From NCBI GenBank assembly GCA_034401135.1, contig JAWZSP010000002.1, positions 2,666,001 through 2,730,000 on the forward strand: a stretch of 64,000 nt of DNA, read 5' to 3'. The position numbers and the translations under genes are program-made. The notes beneath the pieces are model-generated. The model made no database searches and had not been told where the DNA came from. It worked only from the letters and a program-made list of their open reading frames with translations. Of this stretch, positions 23,416 to 34,754 are shown piece after piece; the first letter of the stretch is position 1, and every line of letters starts with the position of its first letter. The stretch is from Volutella citrinella. Its lineage: Eukaryota > Ascomycota > Sordariomycetes > Hypocreales > Nectriaceae.

Positions 23416-23536
23416 GATGGGCTGCGCCGGCGCCGTTGCGCGACATGCGAGAAGTCAAGGAGCTTGTCTGCAAGACACGGCACAGTCTCGCTTCAGGCTG
23501 TGGATTTTGGCCTCGGGGATGCGAACTGTTGCGATT

Positions 23537-23544
23537 GACGCGTC
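23537..23544. promoter_or_regulatory. MCB-like element upstream of SMC3
   Basis: The palindrome GACGCGTC contains ACGCGT, the MluI cell-cycle box bound by the Swi6/Mbp1-type MBF factor in yeasts. It is 123 bp upstream of the SMC3 start codon, where a G1/S element would be expected for a cohesin gene. A single copy of a 6-mer can occur by chance. Confidence 0.4.
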
Positions 23545-23604
23545 GGCCCTGTACCGCGATCAATTATGGGTTGTCGCGTCAAGGCGGCGCTGCACGTAGA
23601 CTTT

Positions 23605-23625
23605 GTGCCTTATGCCTAAGGCACC
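23605..23625. repeat. Short inverted repeat and shared 13-nt word
   Basis: GTGCCTTA (23605-23612) and TAAGGCAC (23617-23624) are perfect inverted copies around a 4-nt spacer. Overlapping this, TGCCTAAGGCACC (23613-23625) is identical to the word at 17626-17638. Confidence 0.6.
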
Positions 23626-25301
23626 TAACCGTGTGCAATCCTTGGGCAGTTGGCCCGTGCGCTGCTGAGTAGGAAGGAGCAAGCGCTCGCTGCAACCAGC
23701 CATCAGATACCATTCCCCCAGGCCACCAGCCGTTGCGGCGCTGCATAATTACAGTAATCGACCGCGGTTCGGGGGCCGAACACTGCAAATACGAGTCACT
23801 ACCCAGCGAGCGAGCCCGTGATTATGCGGTGTGGCTTCATTCACTCGCCCCAGCACGCTTGTCATCTAACAGCGCAGCCTCGGGCAGGTCGACTATCTGT
23901 TCCACAGCCGTGGCACCACGGGCTTGCAATTTGTTCTCGCTATTCCTTTAAATACTCCGCCTGTCGGTGATAACTGTGCAGTCTGCCAGGCACAGACCTT
24001 GTCGTATTTAATCACAGGGCAGTAAAACGAAGTCATCTGCATGCGGGTCTTGGTCTGGACTGACAGACCTAGCAATGGGGTCTAGGAGAATACCGAGGGT
24101 GGGAGTTCTCCTCTGGTATTCGACCGAATGTCGCTGTATCTGGGTCGATTTGTTCCAGTGATTACACTTCGATTTATTAGTTTCATGTTGCAGATGGCTG
24201 AGAGGTGCGTGGCTGCGTACGTCGGCCCACTCACGGAATGTGGTTGACGGGAACACACGCAGGCAAGCGGCACAAGGCCCAGGGGTTGGATGTCACGAGT
24301 GCTTGCATGTCCAATGGTCTCTGATCTCTTGATGCGAATTGAGTGACACGTTGCAACCCTGTCCGCTTCAACTTTCCAGCGCGACACGGGTAAAGGGCAG
24401 GCCGCTAGGGTTAGAACTATCTGGCATAGCAAGAGATGCTGGAAGCGGCCACAGTGTGAATGCATGTCAGTCATCTGTAGAGCCGGTCGCGGCGATGGTG
24501 GGATGTGCCGGGGAATTAGACATTATACATCTATGTCCTATGTCATCAATATCCCCGACCCCGTAGGGATGCTCATTGATTATTGCCGTTGACCCGCAAA
24601 CCCTGCCCCAGCCGGACTTAGAGAAGGCGGCTGCCTCTGGCATCCATGCCAAAAAACACAACGTCCTCTCTTCAATATAGTTCCTACGATGGCAGAAACG
24701 TCACAGCTGCTACCAGTAGTTGTTTAATACTCCATATAGCCCGGGCAGACCTCCTGCCCAACGCTCAGCGAGTTTCATGGTCATGACATTTTCATGGCGT
24801 AGGGTAGCGGGAGGCTTGCAGTGCTTGCATGAGAGTTTATTTAGCTGCCGTGTCCCCGGCGATGGAGGAAGGGAGCATGCATCTGCAGGGAAAATGCGAC
24901 AGCTCGGCCCAGCCAATTGGACCGGCCAGAGACCAACAGCAAATGGCGGGCGACATTCGTGCAAGGTTCAGGATGTGGCTGGTGCTCAAGATTCGTACCC
25001 TTTCCAGCCAGTGCTGGGCCACAGATGTGTGGGGCGGCCTAGTCAGGATTCGCCATCGCCTTGAGCGGGAGCACTACAGACCGCCACAGGAGAAGTCGGG
25101 CGCTGGGGCGGGCAGCAAAAGGCTGGCATACAGAAGGCTCCAGCCTCGGGTTCAGCCCCAAGTCAAGCCCCCAGCAGCTGTGGGCCCGGCGCAAAGTCAG
25201 CAAGCAGGGGCTTGCAAAATGACGCTAGCAAGGCAAGAGGAAATTAAGCGAACGCCAGCGTGGGAAACCGTTGGTAGTGCTGGCGAAGCCTGCGGCGCGT
25301 G

Positions 25302-25309
25302 TATAAAAA
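25302..25309 (+). promoter_or_regulatory. TATA box candidate upstream of MOT1
   Basis: TATAAAAA fits the TATAWAWR consensus. It is 1.1 kb before the MOT1 start, so it would imply a long 5' leader or a different transcript. Confidence 0.3.
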
Positions 25310-26408
25310 TACAAGCACACACATATAGAGACCGGGCCTGCCCTCCACCCCGATTTTCCCAGCTCAGCTGGTCACTCAGCACGCACGCACAGCGCAGCGC
25401 AGCCGTCGCAGCACCCGCCATCACCCGCACCCGCGCGACTGCGCGCCCAACCACGGCCCACACAACTTCCTGCCGTTGCGCTCCCGCGCACTGCAGTAGC
25501 TTCACAGGCAGCTCCAGGCAGGCTTTGCGCTGGCTTTAGGCACCTGCCATCAGCCCTAGGCACCCGAGCCAGCATTACACAGCGCTGCGCATCAACGGCC
25601 CCATCGCCAACAGGGACCAATCCGTCCATCGTCTTTATCATCTGGCTGCACCTTATTCATTGTGGCCTTGCCTGGATTGTAAGAGCTTGGCGAAACTCAT
25701 CTTCCTACTTGTAGGTATTCTCTACCAATTGGCCAACCGAGCAGCAGTCTCGCCGCCGTGTTGCCGATGCTGCAGCTCCAGCTTTGAGATCCGAGTCTGC
25801 CGAACGGAGCGCAAGGGCTTACAAGCTGACGAAGTCCACTGGTGCTGCTCCAGCCCAATTTGAAGTCCCCTTTTGCGAGTCCGCTTTAGGCCAGCCAAGC
25901 ATCCCATTTCCTAGTCCAGTAAGTTGACACCTCTCTCCGCTCCATTACATACACTTCCCCTTGGTCCCCACTCTTCCTTTGACTGCGTCATCGAGGAAGG
26001 CCTCGATCGGCCGCTCATATTGGTCGATCCTTGAACGACGTCTGGGCCTGACTGAGTCGCTTTCCGATGTTTGTCTTCTTTCACCGTCCTCTCTCCCGCT
26101 CATTGGCCGCTGGCCCGCTGGCTCGCTGCTGCGCTGTCCACCTGGGTAAATCATTGCTCACATCTCATTCATCCCGTTCAACGGATGGGTGCAGTTGGAC
26201 ACCAGATGCACGCATTCACGCCCCATTGCCCCACAGCATCCCGTCGCGTCGCGCTGCGCGGTCCCTTGCTGCAGGCTATTAAATCCCCAGCCAACGTTGC
26301 CTCATTTTTACATCAAACGTTCAATTGAACAGCCACGTCTGACTGGATTTACAGAGTTCGCAATGATGCAAGCCGGGTTTCTCTAGATACTAGTCGCCTG
26401 CAGATAAA

Positions 26409-29400
26409 ATGGCGTCGAGGTATGGGCTTCTCACCACCCGTGAATGATCAGTTTGAATAGAGACGCTAACCTCTTTTGCAGACTCGACAGACTTGTGACG
26501 TGAGTAATTGATTGCTCGTCTTTATGCCCCATCTCGCGCGACTTTGCTAACGTAGACACAGAATCCTCGAGACGGGGAGCACGAGGTTGATTAGGGACAC
26601 TGCCGTAAATCAACTTGCCGACTGGCAGAAGCAACATCCCGATGAGCTCTTCAACCTCCTCTCCCGCGTTGTGCCGTACCTCCGGCACAAAGAATGGGAG
26701 ACGCGGAGGACAGCGGCATCCGCTATTGGCAAAATCGTAGAAAATGCCCCCCTCTACGACCCCAACTCAGAAGACGGCCTCAGTGAGCCAAAGAAAGAAG
26801 AACCTAAGAAAGAAGAACCCAAGAAAGAAGAGTCGGCTCAAGAAAATGGCCACGTCAAAAAGGAGGAAGAGGAAACGGACCTCGATCTTTCTGAAAATGA
26901 GACGTTCAACATCGAATCGTTGGACGTCGAAATGATCCTCAAGTATGGCCGTGAACTGCTACGGGGCGGCGGCATCGAGTATGGGCTTGCGTCCCTCGAT
27001 CCGCAGGCCCGCCTGGCTCACCAGAAGAAAACACTCGTAGGACGACTTGGCCTGCTGGGGAGGAAGCTGGAAGATGAGGAGATGGCCTTCAGTGGCCCCG
27101 AAGCAAATGTGCCAATGACGCCGCTGGATACTAGCAACGGCAACGCCTTGGGCAAGGACAGTGCTGGTCAACCCCAAGCCTCGGAAGAATCCCAGCTCAG
27201 CTCACGGCAACTAAACGTGCTGAAGCGGAAGCGGAAGCGCGAGGCCATGAAAGCCTCACAAGGCAAAGGCGGCTTTGGCGACCTCTCCGTACGAAGATCG
27301 GTTACGGCCGGGTCCGAGGGCTTTGGAGAGGAGCCATCAAGCCAGGATCCAGAAGCGAAGAAGAATGGGAAAATGAGCGACTACTTCAACCTTGACCGGC
27401 CTGCCGACGTGGATGAAGATTCCAAAGTGGTCAGCGAGTTCAAGGGCCCCATCATTCCTATCAAATCAGAGCTTGAAGCAGAGGAGACCATGGAAGGCGC
27501 AGAGTGGCCATACGAGCGACTGTGCGACTTCTTGAAGGTGGATCTGTTTGACCCGTCGTGGGAGACACGCCATGGTGCTGCTATGGGGTTGCGAGAGGTG
27601 TTGCGCGCCCATGGTGGTGGAGCTGGCCGGGTGCGAGGACAGTCGCGAGATGAAAACAACAACCTCAACAAGAAATGGCTCGACGATCTTGCATGCCGGC
27701 TCTGCTCCGTTCTCATGCTCGACCGGTTCACCGACTACAGCTCCGACACATCCGTGGCTCCAATCAGGGAGACTATTGGACAGTCCCTAGGTTCCGTTCT
27801 CAAGCACCTGCCCACGGCCTCTGTGTACAGCACTTTCAGAATCCTTTATAGGATGGTCATGCAAGAAGACCTGAAGCTCGACCGCCCCATCTGGGCCGTC
27901 TGCCACGGTGGCATGGTTGGCTTGAGATATGTTGTCGCCGTTCGAAAGGACCTTCTCCTCCAGGATGGCGACATGATTGATGGCGTTATTCGTGCGGTCA
28001 TGAAGGGTCTGGGAGACATTGACGACGACGTCCGCTCAGTCAGCGCCGCAACATTGATTCCTATGGCCAAGGAATTTGTCACCATGCGGCCAGCACAACT
28101 GGACGGACTCATCAACATTATCTGGGAAAGTCTCTCCAACCTGGGCGATGACCTGAGCGCGAGCACTGGTCGCATCATGGATCTTTTGGCGACGCTCTGC
28201 AGCTTCCCAGAGGTATTGGATGCCATGAAGACTTCCGCAGCTCAAGACGAAGAACGCTCATTCACGCTTCTTGTGCCCCGACTGTACCCGTTCTTGCGAC
28301 ACACGATCACATCGGTCCGCGTGGCCGTCCTCAAGGCCCTCCAAACCTTTGCCAACCTGGATGGGGAAAGCTCACAGGGATGGCTGACTGGCAGGATTCT
28401 CCGCCTCATCTTCCAGAATATTCTTGTTGAGAGGGACAAGGAAGCTCTCAATATGTCCATTGAGCTGTGGACCGCCCTGGTTCGCAGTCTGGCCAAGAAC
28501 CCTGACATCCTGGCCGATGAGTTTGCGAGCCACATCGACCCTATGATGCAGCTTACGCTGCACCCCATTGGCGTCTCGCGTAACCCAATCCCGATGAATG
28601 CGACACTGTTCCAGAAACCTTCTGGTGGCACATATTCTATGCCTGGCGTCATCCAATCGACACCTCGCAAGCCTTCTTCGCCCGATGGCTCGGACCGAGC
28701 GCCAAAGCGCCGGAGAAAGTCGACCAAGGTAGAAGACGCCGCAGCAACAAGCTTGACGCATGATGTCGATGGACACATGATGCAAGGTGATGTTGACCTC
28801 GTTGGCTTGGATGCGCTCATCCGCTCTCGAATATCTGCGGCCCGAGCCATGGGCCTGATAATGTCACTTGTTCCCGCTGCCAAACTTGATGACTACGACG
28901 CATTACTAGTCCCCGGCCTCTCTTCAGCGTATTCGTCGTCGCAGCTCACTGCATGTGCTGTTGTTGACGAATTCGCCAAGAATTGCAAGAATCCGGCAGA
29001 TTCCTCGCGATACGTTGAGAATATGCAACGAATAGTCGAGTCGGATCGCCCAGCAGCGTACCGAGACTTGGTCAATTATATCCAGCGAGTGAGGACACAG
29101 TCCCAGCAGCTGATCCATCTCTTCCGCGACCACGGCAAGGTTTCCCACAACAAGCTCCCGGTCCTCCCAGTCGTGGTTCAAGGCGAGGCGGAAGCTGGTC
29201 CTAGTGCCTTTTCGATTGCTACTGCCGAGAAATGCGTGAGCGACGATTATGAGAAGCTGAAGAAGGCCATGCCTCCTGGACAACGCCTGATTGCTAGTCA
29301 GCAGCTAGCGGAGGCCCGGGATGTCACTGTGCTGGCTATTGAGGAGGCGAAGTCTGTGAAGGCCGCCCGAGACGTTAGGATCAAGGCTGCTGCGGCTTGT

Positions 29401-32235
29401 GCCATGGTTGCGATGAACGTCCTGCCGAAGAAGCCCAGTCCCCTGATCAAGGGTATCATGGACTCTATCAAACTGGAAGAGAGCCAGCTGCTACAAAGCC
29501 GATCGGCGGATACGATTGCGCGACTCGTCCAAGTGTTTACACTGAAGGGCCGCAAGGGTCCGGCCGACAAGGTTGTCTCCAACCTCGTCAAGTTCTCCTG
29601 CGTCGAGGTTGCAGAGACTCCGGAGTTCCCTGTCCACGCCAGCAAGACTGATTGCATTCTTTCCATGCAGAAGGAAGAGGACAGGGTCGACCACGCAGAT
29701 GCAGCCAAGTGGGCGAAGGAGGCCAAGGCGGCTCGCATCACACGACGTGGCGCGAAGGAAGCTCTTGAGATCCTCTCCATGACCTATGGCGCCAAGGTGT
29801 TTGAAACCGTACCGAGCCTCCGAACATTCATGGAGGAGCCGATGGTTAGGGCCTTCACCAACGAGCTTCCATCAGATGCAAAGGACCCCGAGCAGACGTT
29901 CGGACAAGAGATTGTCGATGCCATGTCGGTCCTTAGGACCATGACACCAACTCTTGACAAGGAGCTGCACCCCTTCGTCATGCAAATGATGCCTCTTGTC
30001 ATTAAAGCCCTGCATTCTGAGCTTTCCGTCTTCCGCTACATGGCGGCCAAATGTTTGGCTACCATCTGCAGCGTCATCACCGTGGAGGGCATGACTGCGC
30101 TTGTGGAGAAGGTTCTTCCGTCCATTAACAATCCCCTGGATCTCAACTTCCGCCAGGGTGCCATCGAAGTCATCTACCACCTCATTGCTGTCATGGGCGA
30201 CGCCATTCTGCCATACGTCATCTTCCTCATTGTCCCGGTTCTTGGTCGCATGAGTGACTCGGACCATGAAATTCGTCTGATTGCGACCACGTCATTTGCG
30301 ACACTTGTCAAACTGGTACCCCTAGAAGCTGGCATCCCCGACCCGCCTGGCCTCTCCGAGGAGTTGCTCAAGGGCAGGGACCGTGAACGGACGTTTATTG
30401 CCCAGCTCCTTGATCCCAAGAAGGTTGAGGCATTCCAAATTCCGGTTGCCATCAAGGCGGAACTTCGATCATATCAGCAGGAGGGTGTGAACTGGCTGCA
30501 CTTTCTTAACAAGTACCACCTTCATGGCATTCTCTGCGATGACATGGGCCTTGGAAAGACCCTTCAGACAATCTGCATTGTGGCCAGCGACCATCACCAA
30601 CGTGCTGAAGAATTTACCAAAACCCAAGCTGCTGACGTGAGGAGGTTGCCCTCATTGATCGTTTGCCCCCCAACCCTCTCGGGACATTGGCAGCAGGAGA
30701 TTAAGACATACGCGCCGTTCCTAAGCGTGACTGCGTACGTCGGTCCGCCGGCGGAGAGGAGATCCATGAAGGATCAGCTTGGTGAGACGGACATCGTTAT
30801 CACCTCGTATGATGTGTGCCGAAATGACTCCGAGATCCTCGAAAAGTACAGCTGGAACTATGTTGTTTTGGACGAAGGGCATTTGATCAAGAACCCGAAG
30901 GCCAAGATTACACAGGCTGTCAAGAGGCTTCCAAGCAATCATCGCCTCATCCTGACTGGCACCCCCATCCAGAACAACGTTCTCGAGCTCTGGTCTCTGT
31001 TTGACTTCCTCATGCCTGGCTTCCTGGGAGCCGAAAAGGTCTTCTTGGATCGTTTCGCCAAGCCAATTGCGGCGAGTCGATTTAGCAAGGCTTCGTCCAA
31101 GGAGCAAGAGGCCGGTGCGCTTGCCATCGAGGCTCTTCACAAGCAGGTTCTCCCCTTCTTGCTGCGTCGTCTCAAGGAGGAGGTCCTGAACGATCTCCCG
31201 CCCAAGATTCTGCAGAACTACTACTGCGACCTCAGCGATCTCCAGCAGAAACTGTTTGAGGACTTTACACGCAAGCAAGGAAAGAAGATCCAGGCAGAGG
31301 CTGGCCGAGAGGACAAGGAATCCAAGCAGCACATCTTCCAGGCTCTGCAATACATGCGCAAGCTCTGCAACTCGCCCGCTCTGGTGATGAAACCGGGCAA
31401 TACCCTCTATGACGATACACAGAAGATTCTGCAGAAGCAGGGCACATCGATCGAAGATCCACAACACGCGCCCAAGCTGACGGCACTACGCGATCTATTG
31501 GTCGACTGCGGTATCGGTGTTGAAGGCGACTCGAATGACCCATTGTACCAGCCCATTAAGCCCCACCGAGCCCTGATTTTCTGTCAGATGAAGGAAATGC
31601 TTGACATGGTCCAGAACAAGGTCCTCAAGGAGATGCTACCGTCCGTGTCGCACCTGCGTCTGGATGGTGGCGTTGAAGCCAACAAGCGACAGGACATTGT
31701 CAACAAGTTCAACAGCGACCCGTCGTACGACGTGCTGCTCCTGACGACGAGCGTGGGTGGCTTGGGCCTCAACTTGACTGGTGCTGATACCGTCATTTTT
31801 GTCGAGCACGACTGGAACCCGCAGAAGGATCTCCAGGCCATGGACCGTGCTCACCGTATCGGCCAGAAGAAGGTGGTCAACGTGTACCGCCTCATCACCC
31901 GTGGTACACTGGAAGAAAAGATTTTGAGTCTTCAACGGTTCAAGATTGACGTGGCGTCAACAGTCGTCAACCAACAGAACGCCGGGCTGTCGACCATGGA
32001 CACGGACCAGATTCTCGATCTGTTTAATCTGGGAGACACTGGCCCAAGTCTCATATCAGACAAACCGCAAAATAATATGGAAGGAAGGGAAGAGGACATG
32101 GTGGACCTCGAGACGGGAGACGTCTTGCGCCAGCCTGGCAAGAAGGCTTGGCTGGACGACCTGGGAGAGCTCTGGGATAACAAGCAGTACGAAGAGAGTT
32201 TTGATCTCGACGACTTTATGAAGACAATGTCTTGA
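26409..32235 (+). CDS. MOT1: MOT1, TATA-binding protein-associated Swi2/Snf2 ATPase
   Basis: MOT1/BTAF1 uses ATP to strip TBP from DNA and so controls RNA polymerase II initiation. Exons 26409-26419, 26482-26499 and 26562-32235 give 1900 residues, the usual size. The first two exons are only 11 and 18 nt. N-terminal HEAT repeats, which grip TBP, start at MASRLDRLVTILETGSTRLI. A Lys/Glu-rich insert lies near residues 80-110. The Snf2 motor is at the C-terminus: Walker A DDMGLGKTLQ at about 1336-1345 with Lys1342, DEGH box at 1447-1450, LTGTPIQNN, and motif VI in MDRAHRIGQKK. The end (LDDLGELWDNKQYEESFDLD) is the conserved MOT1 tail. Confidence 0.97.
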
Positions 32236-32709
32236 GAGGCCTGCAGGTTGCTCGGAAGCTTACAACTGCGGTCAATGGCTGTTTTGCTCGGAAAGGGACT
32301 GGAGAGGATTGCTAGAGGACGGCGCAACTCGCCTGACTGTATAATAGATCATCAGCGTGGGAGTACAGTTGCTTGAATTGACGTTTACATCCGGATGGAC
32401 CAATTGAGTCTATACTGAAGTTGCACAGAGCCCTATCATTGCGTGCGTGCCCGTTGTGAGTCGTTCATCTTTGATGACAGGGTTCCCTACGAATGAACAT
32501 CTGGTTGATGGGCTCCATGTTTGTTCGAGGCAGGACAACAAACTGTGCTCGACCTTACGGACATTCACACATATCAACGTTTCTTTAATGGCCTGAATCT
32601 GTTCCACGCAAGACCGTTTTCACTTTGTAAGAGTCTCGGCCCTGTTCAAACGTACACGCTCCAGAAATACAGTACGGAATATCTCACCACACCATCATCC
32701 AATAAGCAA
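32236..32709. other. Intergenic, MOT1 3' flank
   Basis: 474 bp of 3' flanking DNA before the tRNA gene. No open frame with a recognisable product. Confidence 0.6.
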
Positions 32710-32788
32710 GCGTAATTGGTTTAGTGGTAAAATTAATCGTTGCCATTCAAGTTTCGATTAGCCCTGGGTTCGATTCCCAGATTACGCA
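32710..32788 (+). tRNA. tRNA-Gly (GCC) with an 8-nt intron
   Basis: The acceptor stem pairs GCGTAAT (32710-32716) with ATTACGC (32781-32787), with discriminator A at 32788. The anticodon stem is AATCG (32735-32739) with CGATT (32755-32759). The anticodon GCC is at 32742-32744, and the 8 bases TTCAAGTT (32746-32753) sit after position 37, the canonical intron site. The T arm is CTGGG-TTCGATT-CCCAG, and the D loop has AGTGGTA. Internal boxes A and B are intact. The T-rich block near 32823-32834 is the likely RNA polymerase III terminator. Confidence 0.93.
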
Positions 32789-33192
32789 ACGTCTTCAGAT
32801 GTTCACTTGAGCATCGCCATCACTTTTTCTTTTTGCTTTGTGTGCACGCCTTTTTGACGTATGCGCTTTGAGCAGGCTGGCGGTGGTGCAGATGTGGCGG
32901 TGTGGCCGTTGGAGGCTTGTTCAGCTGAGACGACACAACAAAGTGCTGAACCGAGTCTGCGGCTCTGTGGCTGTTCAGTGCTGGCTGGGTGTGGCTCGCC
33001 TACACCACGGTGGTGGTAGTGGGGTTGGCGGGGAACCCCGCCGGCGCTGCGCACGCCCGACAATGCTCTTGTCCAGAAGCTTCTTTTACTCGCGCACATA
33101 TCCCCCTTATGTTCTTCGGCCGTCTCTGCTGGAACCCGTCTTGGTTCTGTTGCTATCCATCATCGCGTTAAAGCGCCCCCCGAACCGCCGAA
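32789..33192. promoter_or_regulatory. Upstream region of CDC37
   Basis: 404 bp between the tRNA and the CDC37 start codon. It contains a T-rich terminator-like block for the tRNA and an inverted GAAGCTTC (33076-33083) that resembles two units of a heat-shock element, 110 bp before the start codon. Confidence 0.35.
33076..33083. promoter_or_regulatory. Heat-shock-element-like site before CDC37
   Basis: GAAGCTTC fits two inverted nGAAn units; the third unit (TCC for TTC) is imperfect. It is 110 bp before the start codon of an Hsp90 co-chaperone, a sensible target for heat-shock factor. Confidence 0.3.
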
Positions 33193-34754
33193 ATGCCTGT
33201 CGACTACAGCAAATGGGTTGGTACTCCTCGGCCAGCGACGGTGGTGTCGATGTCGAGGTCTATGCTAACAGAAGCTAGGACGCGCTGGAGCTCAGCGACG
33301 ACTCCGATATTGAAGTGCACCCTAATGTTGACAAGCGGTCCTTCATCCGTGCGAAGCAGAATCAAATCCACCAAGAGCGTCAGCAGCGGAAGCACCACAT
33401 CGAGACGCTCAAGTACGAGCGCATCATCAACGATGGCCTCATGAAGCGCATCTCGGCCCTCTTGGCCTCTCTCCGCGCCCATGCCTCGGAAGCAGCTACC
33501 CGAAACCCGGCCGAGGTGGCCTTCCAGGCCGTCATGGAATCGGCAAGCAGTGGTGCAGATGACCGCCCGCCGCCTCGACCCGAGGGCGTACACACCGAGG
33601 ATACAGAGCTGCCCACCTACTCCAAGATGATGGCTACGCTGCTTGACCAAGTCAACAAGGCCCTAGACGAGAAGAAGCCCGAGAATAGATACGATGCCAT
33701 GGTAGACGAGATCCAAGGGCACGAGGATAAGGTCAAGAAGCTCCAGTCGGAATTGGAGACCAAGTTGGCAGAGCTGCAGAAGGAGGAGGGCCGGAAGATT
33801 ACCAGCGAGGGAATCCACACGGGATTCGACAGCTCGCACGTCAACAAGTCATCCCCCGCCGACAAGAAGGCTGAGTCGACCCAGGTGGAGCTCCTCAATC
33901 CCGGGTTTTCTGGAGATGCCGCACAGGGTTCCGGGCAGCAGGAAGCTGTCCAAGTCGATGATGACGAAGAGGTTCAGGCTTCCCCGGCAGGAAAGGCATT
34001 TGGAAAGATTCAAGCCAGCGACTACTCTGCGAGCTTGCAGTTCATTTCAAAGAACCCCCAGATCCTGACGGAGCGCGAGACTGACGGCCTCCTGGTGCTG
34101 GCCTTTGACGCCGCCCTCGAGAAGAAGGACGATCTCTCGAGGCAGTTGGTGCACCAGGCCTTGCTGCTGCAGTACTGCCGCGCTCTGGGCAAGGACGGCG
34201 TGGGAATGTTCTTCAAGCGCATCACGCAGAGGGGCCACCAGGCCCAGGAGGTATTCTTCAAGGATGTTCAGGACACATACCTGAAGATTCGTACGCGGTC
34301 ACGCGAGATTATTTCGGAGCGGGCCAAGGAGGGCGAGGGCGTGGAGCAGATCCAGCTACACGCCGTCGAGCCGGGTACCGAGATCAAGATCCAGGTGCCC
34401 CAGGCAGACAGCCAGGATCCCGATGAGCAGGAGGCGCGCAGGGTCTACGACGGATTCAAGCCAGAGATGAAGAAGGCCCTTGAGTCTGGAAAGCTCGACG
34501 AGGTGAACAAGGTGCTGGGCGAGATGACCATCGAAGACGCGGAGGAGCTCGTGGGCTTGTTTGGCGAGGTATGTACCAACACGACAGGGTTTTGACGTGG
34601 GCGAAACCGAGGCTAACGTTGTTCCCAGGCCAACATTCTGAGCCTGGAGGAGCAGATCATCGACGCGACGACGGAGGAGGGCAAGCAGCAGCTCAAGGAA
34701 ATGGAGGCTGCGCGGGCGGCCGAGGCGAAACAACCTGCAGACGATCCCGAGTAA
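33193..34754 (+). CDS. CDC37: CDC37, Hsp90 co-chaperone for kinases
   Basis: Cdc37 loads protein kinases onto Hsp90 in the cytosol. Exons 33193-33216, 33279-34568 and 34629-34754 give 479 residues. The start MPVDYSKWDALELSDDSDIE is the family signature, with Ser14 and Ser17 in casein kinase 2-type acidic contexts; in other species phosphorylation there is needed for kinase binding. A coiled coil follows (about residues 30-60), then the Hsp90-binding region with LLLQYCRALGKDGVGMFFKR, and a C-terminal helical domain. Exon 1 codes only 8 residues and uses an unusual donor, GTTGGT; the branch point CTAAC and TAG acceptor are normal. Introns are 62 and 60 nt. Confidence 0.96.

Larger units (their letters stand above)
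23416..26408. other. Divergent intergenic region, SMC3 / MOT1
   Basis: About 3 kb with no supportable gene. The SMC3-proximal end holds an MCB-like site and a short inverted repeat. The MOT1-proximal part has a TATAAAAA box (25302) and long C/G-rich stretches in which open frames of up to 236 codons arise without domains. I read most of it as promoter and leader DNA. Confidence 0.5.

Noticed and set aside
24829..25539. 236-codon open frame (+) upstream of MOT1
   Set aside because: Composition is low-complexity and Arg/Ala/Thr-rich, there is no domain, and it overlaps a TATA-like element and C/G-rich promoter DNA.
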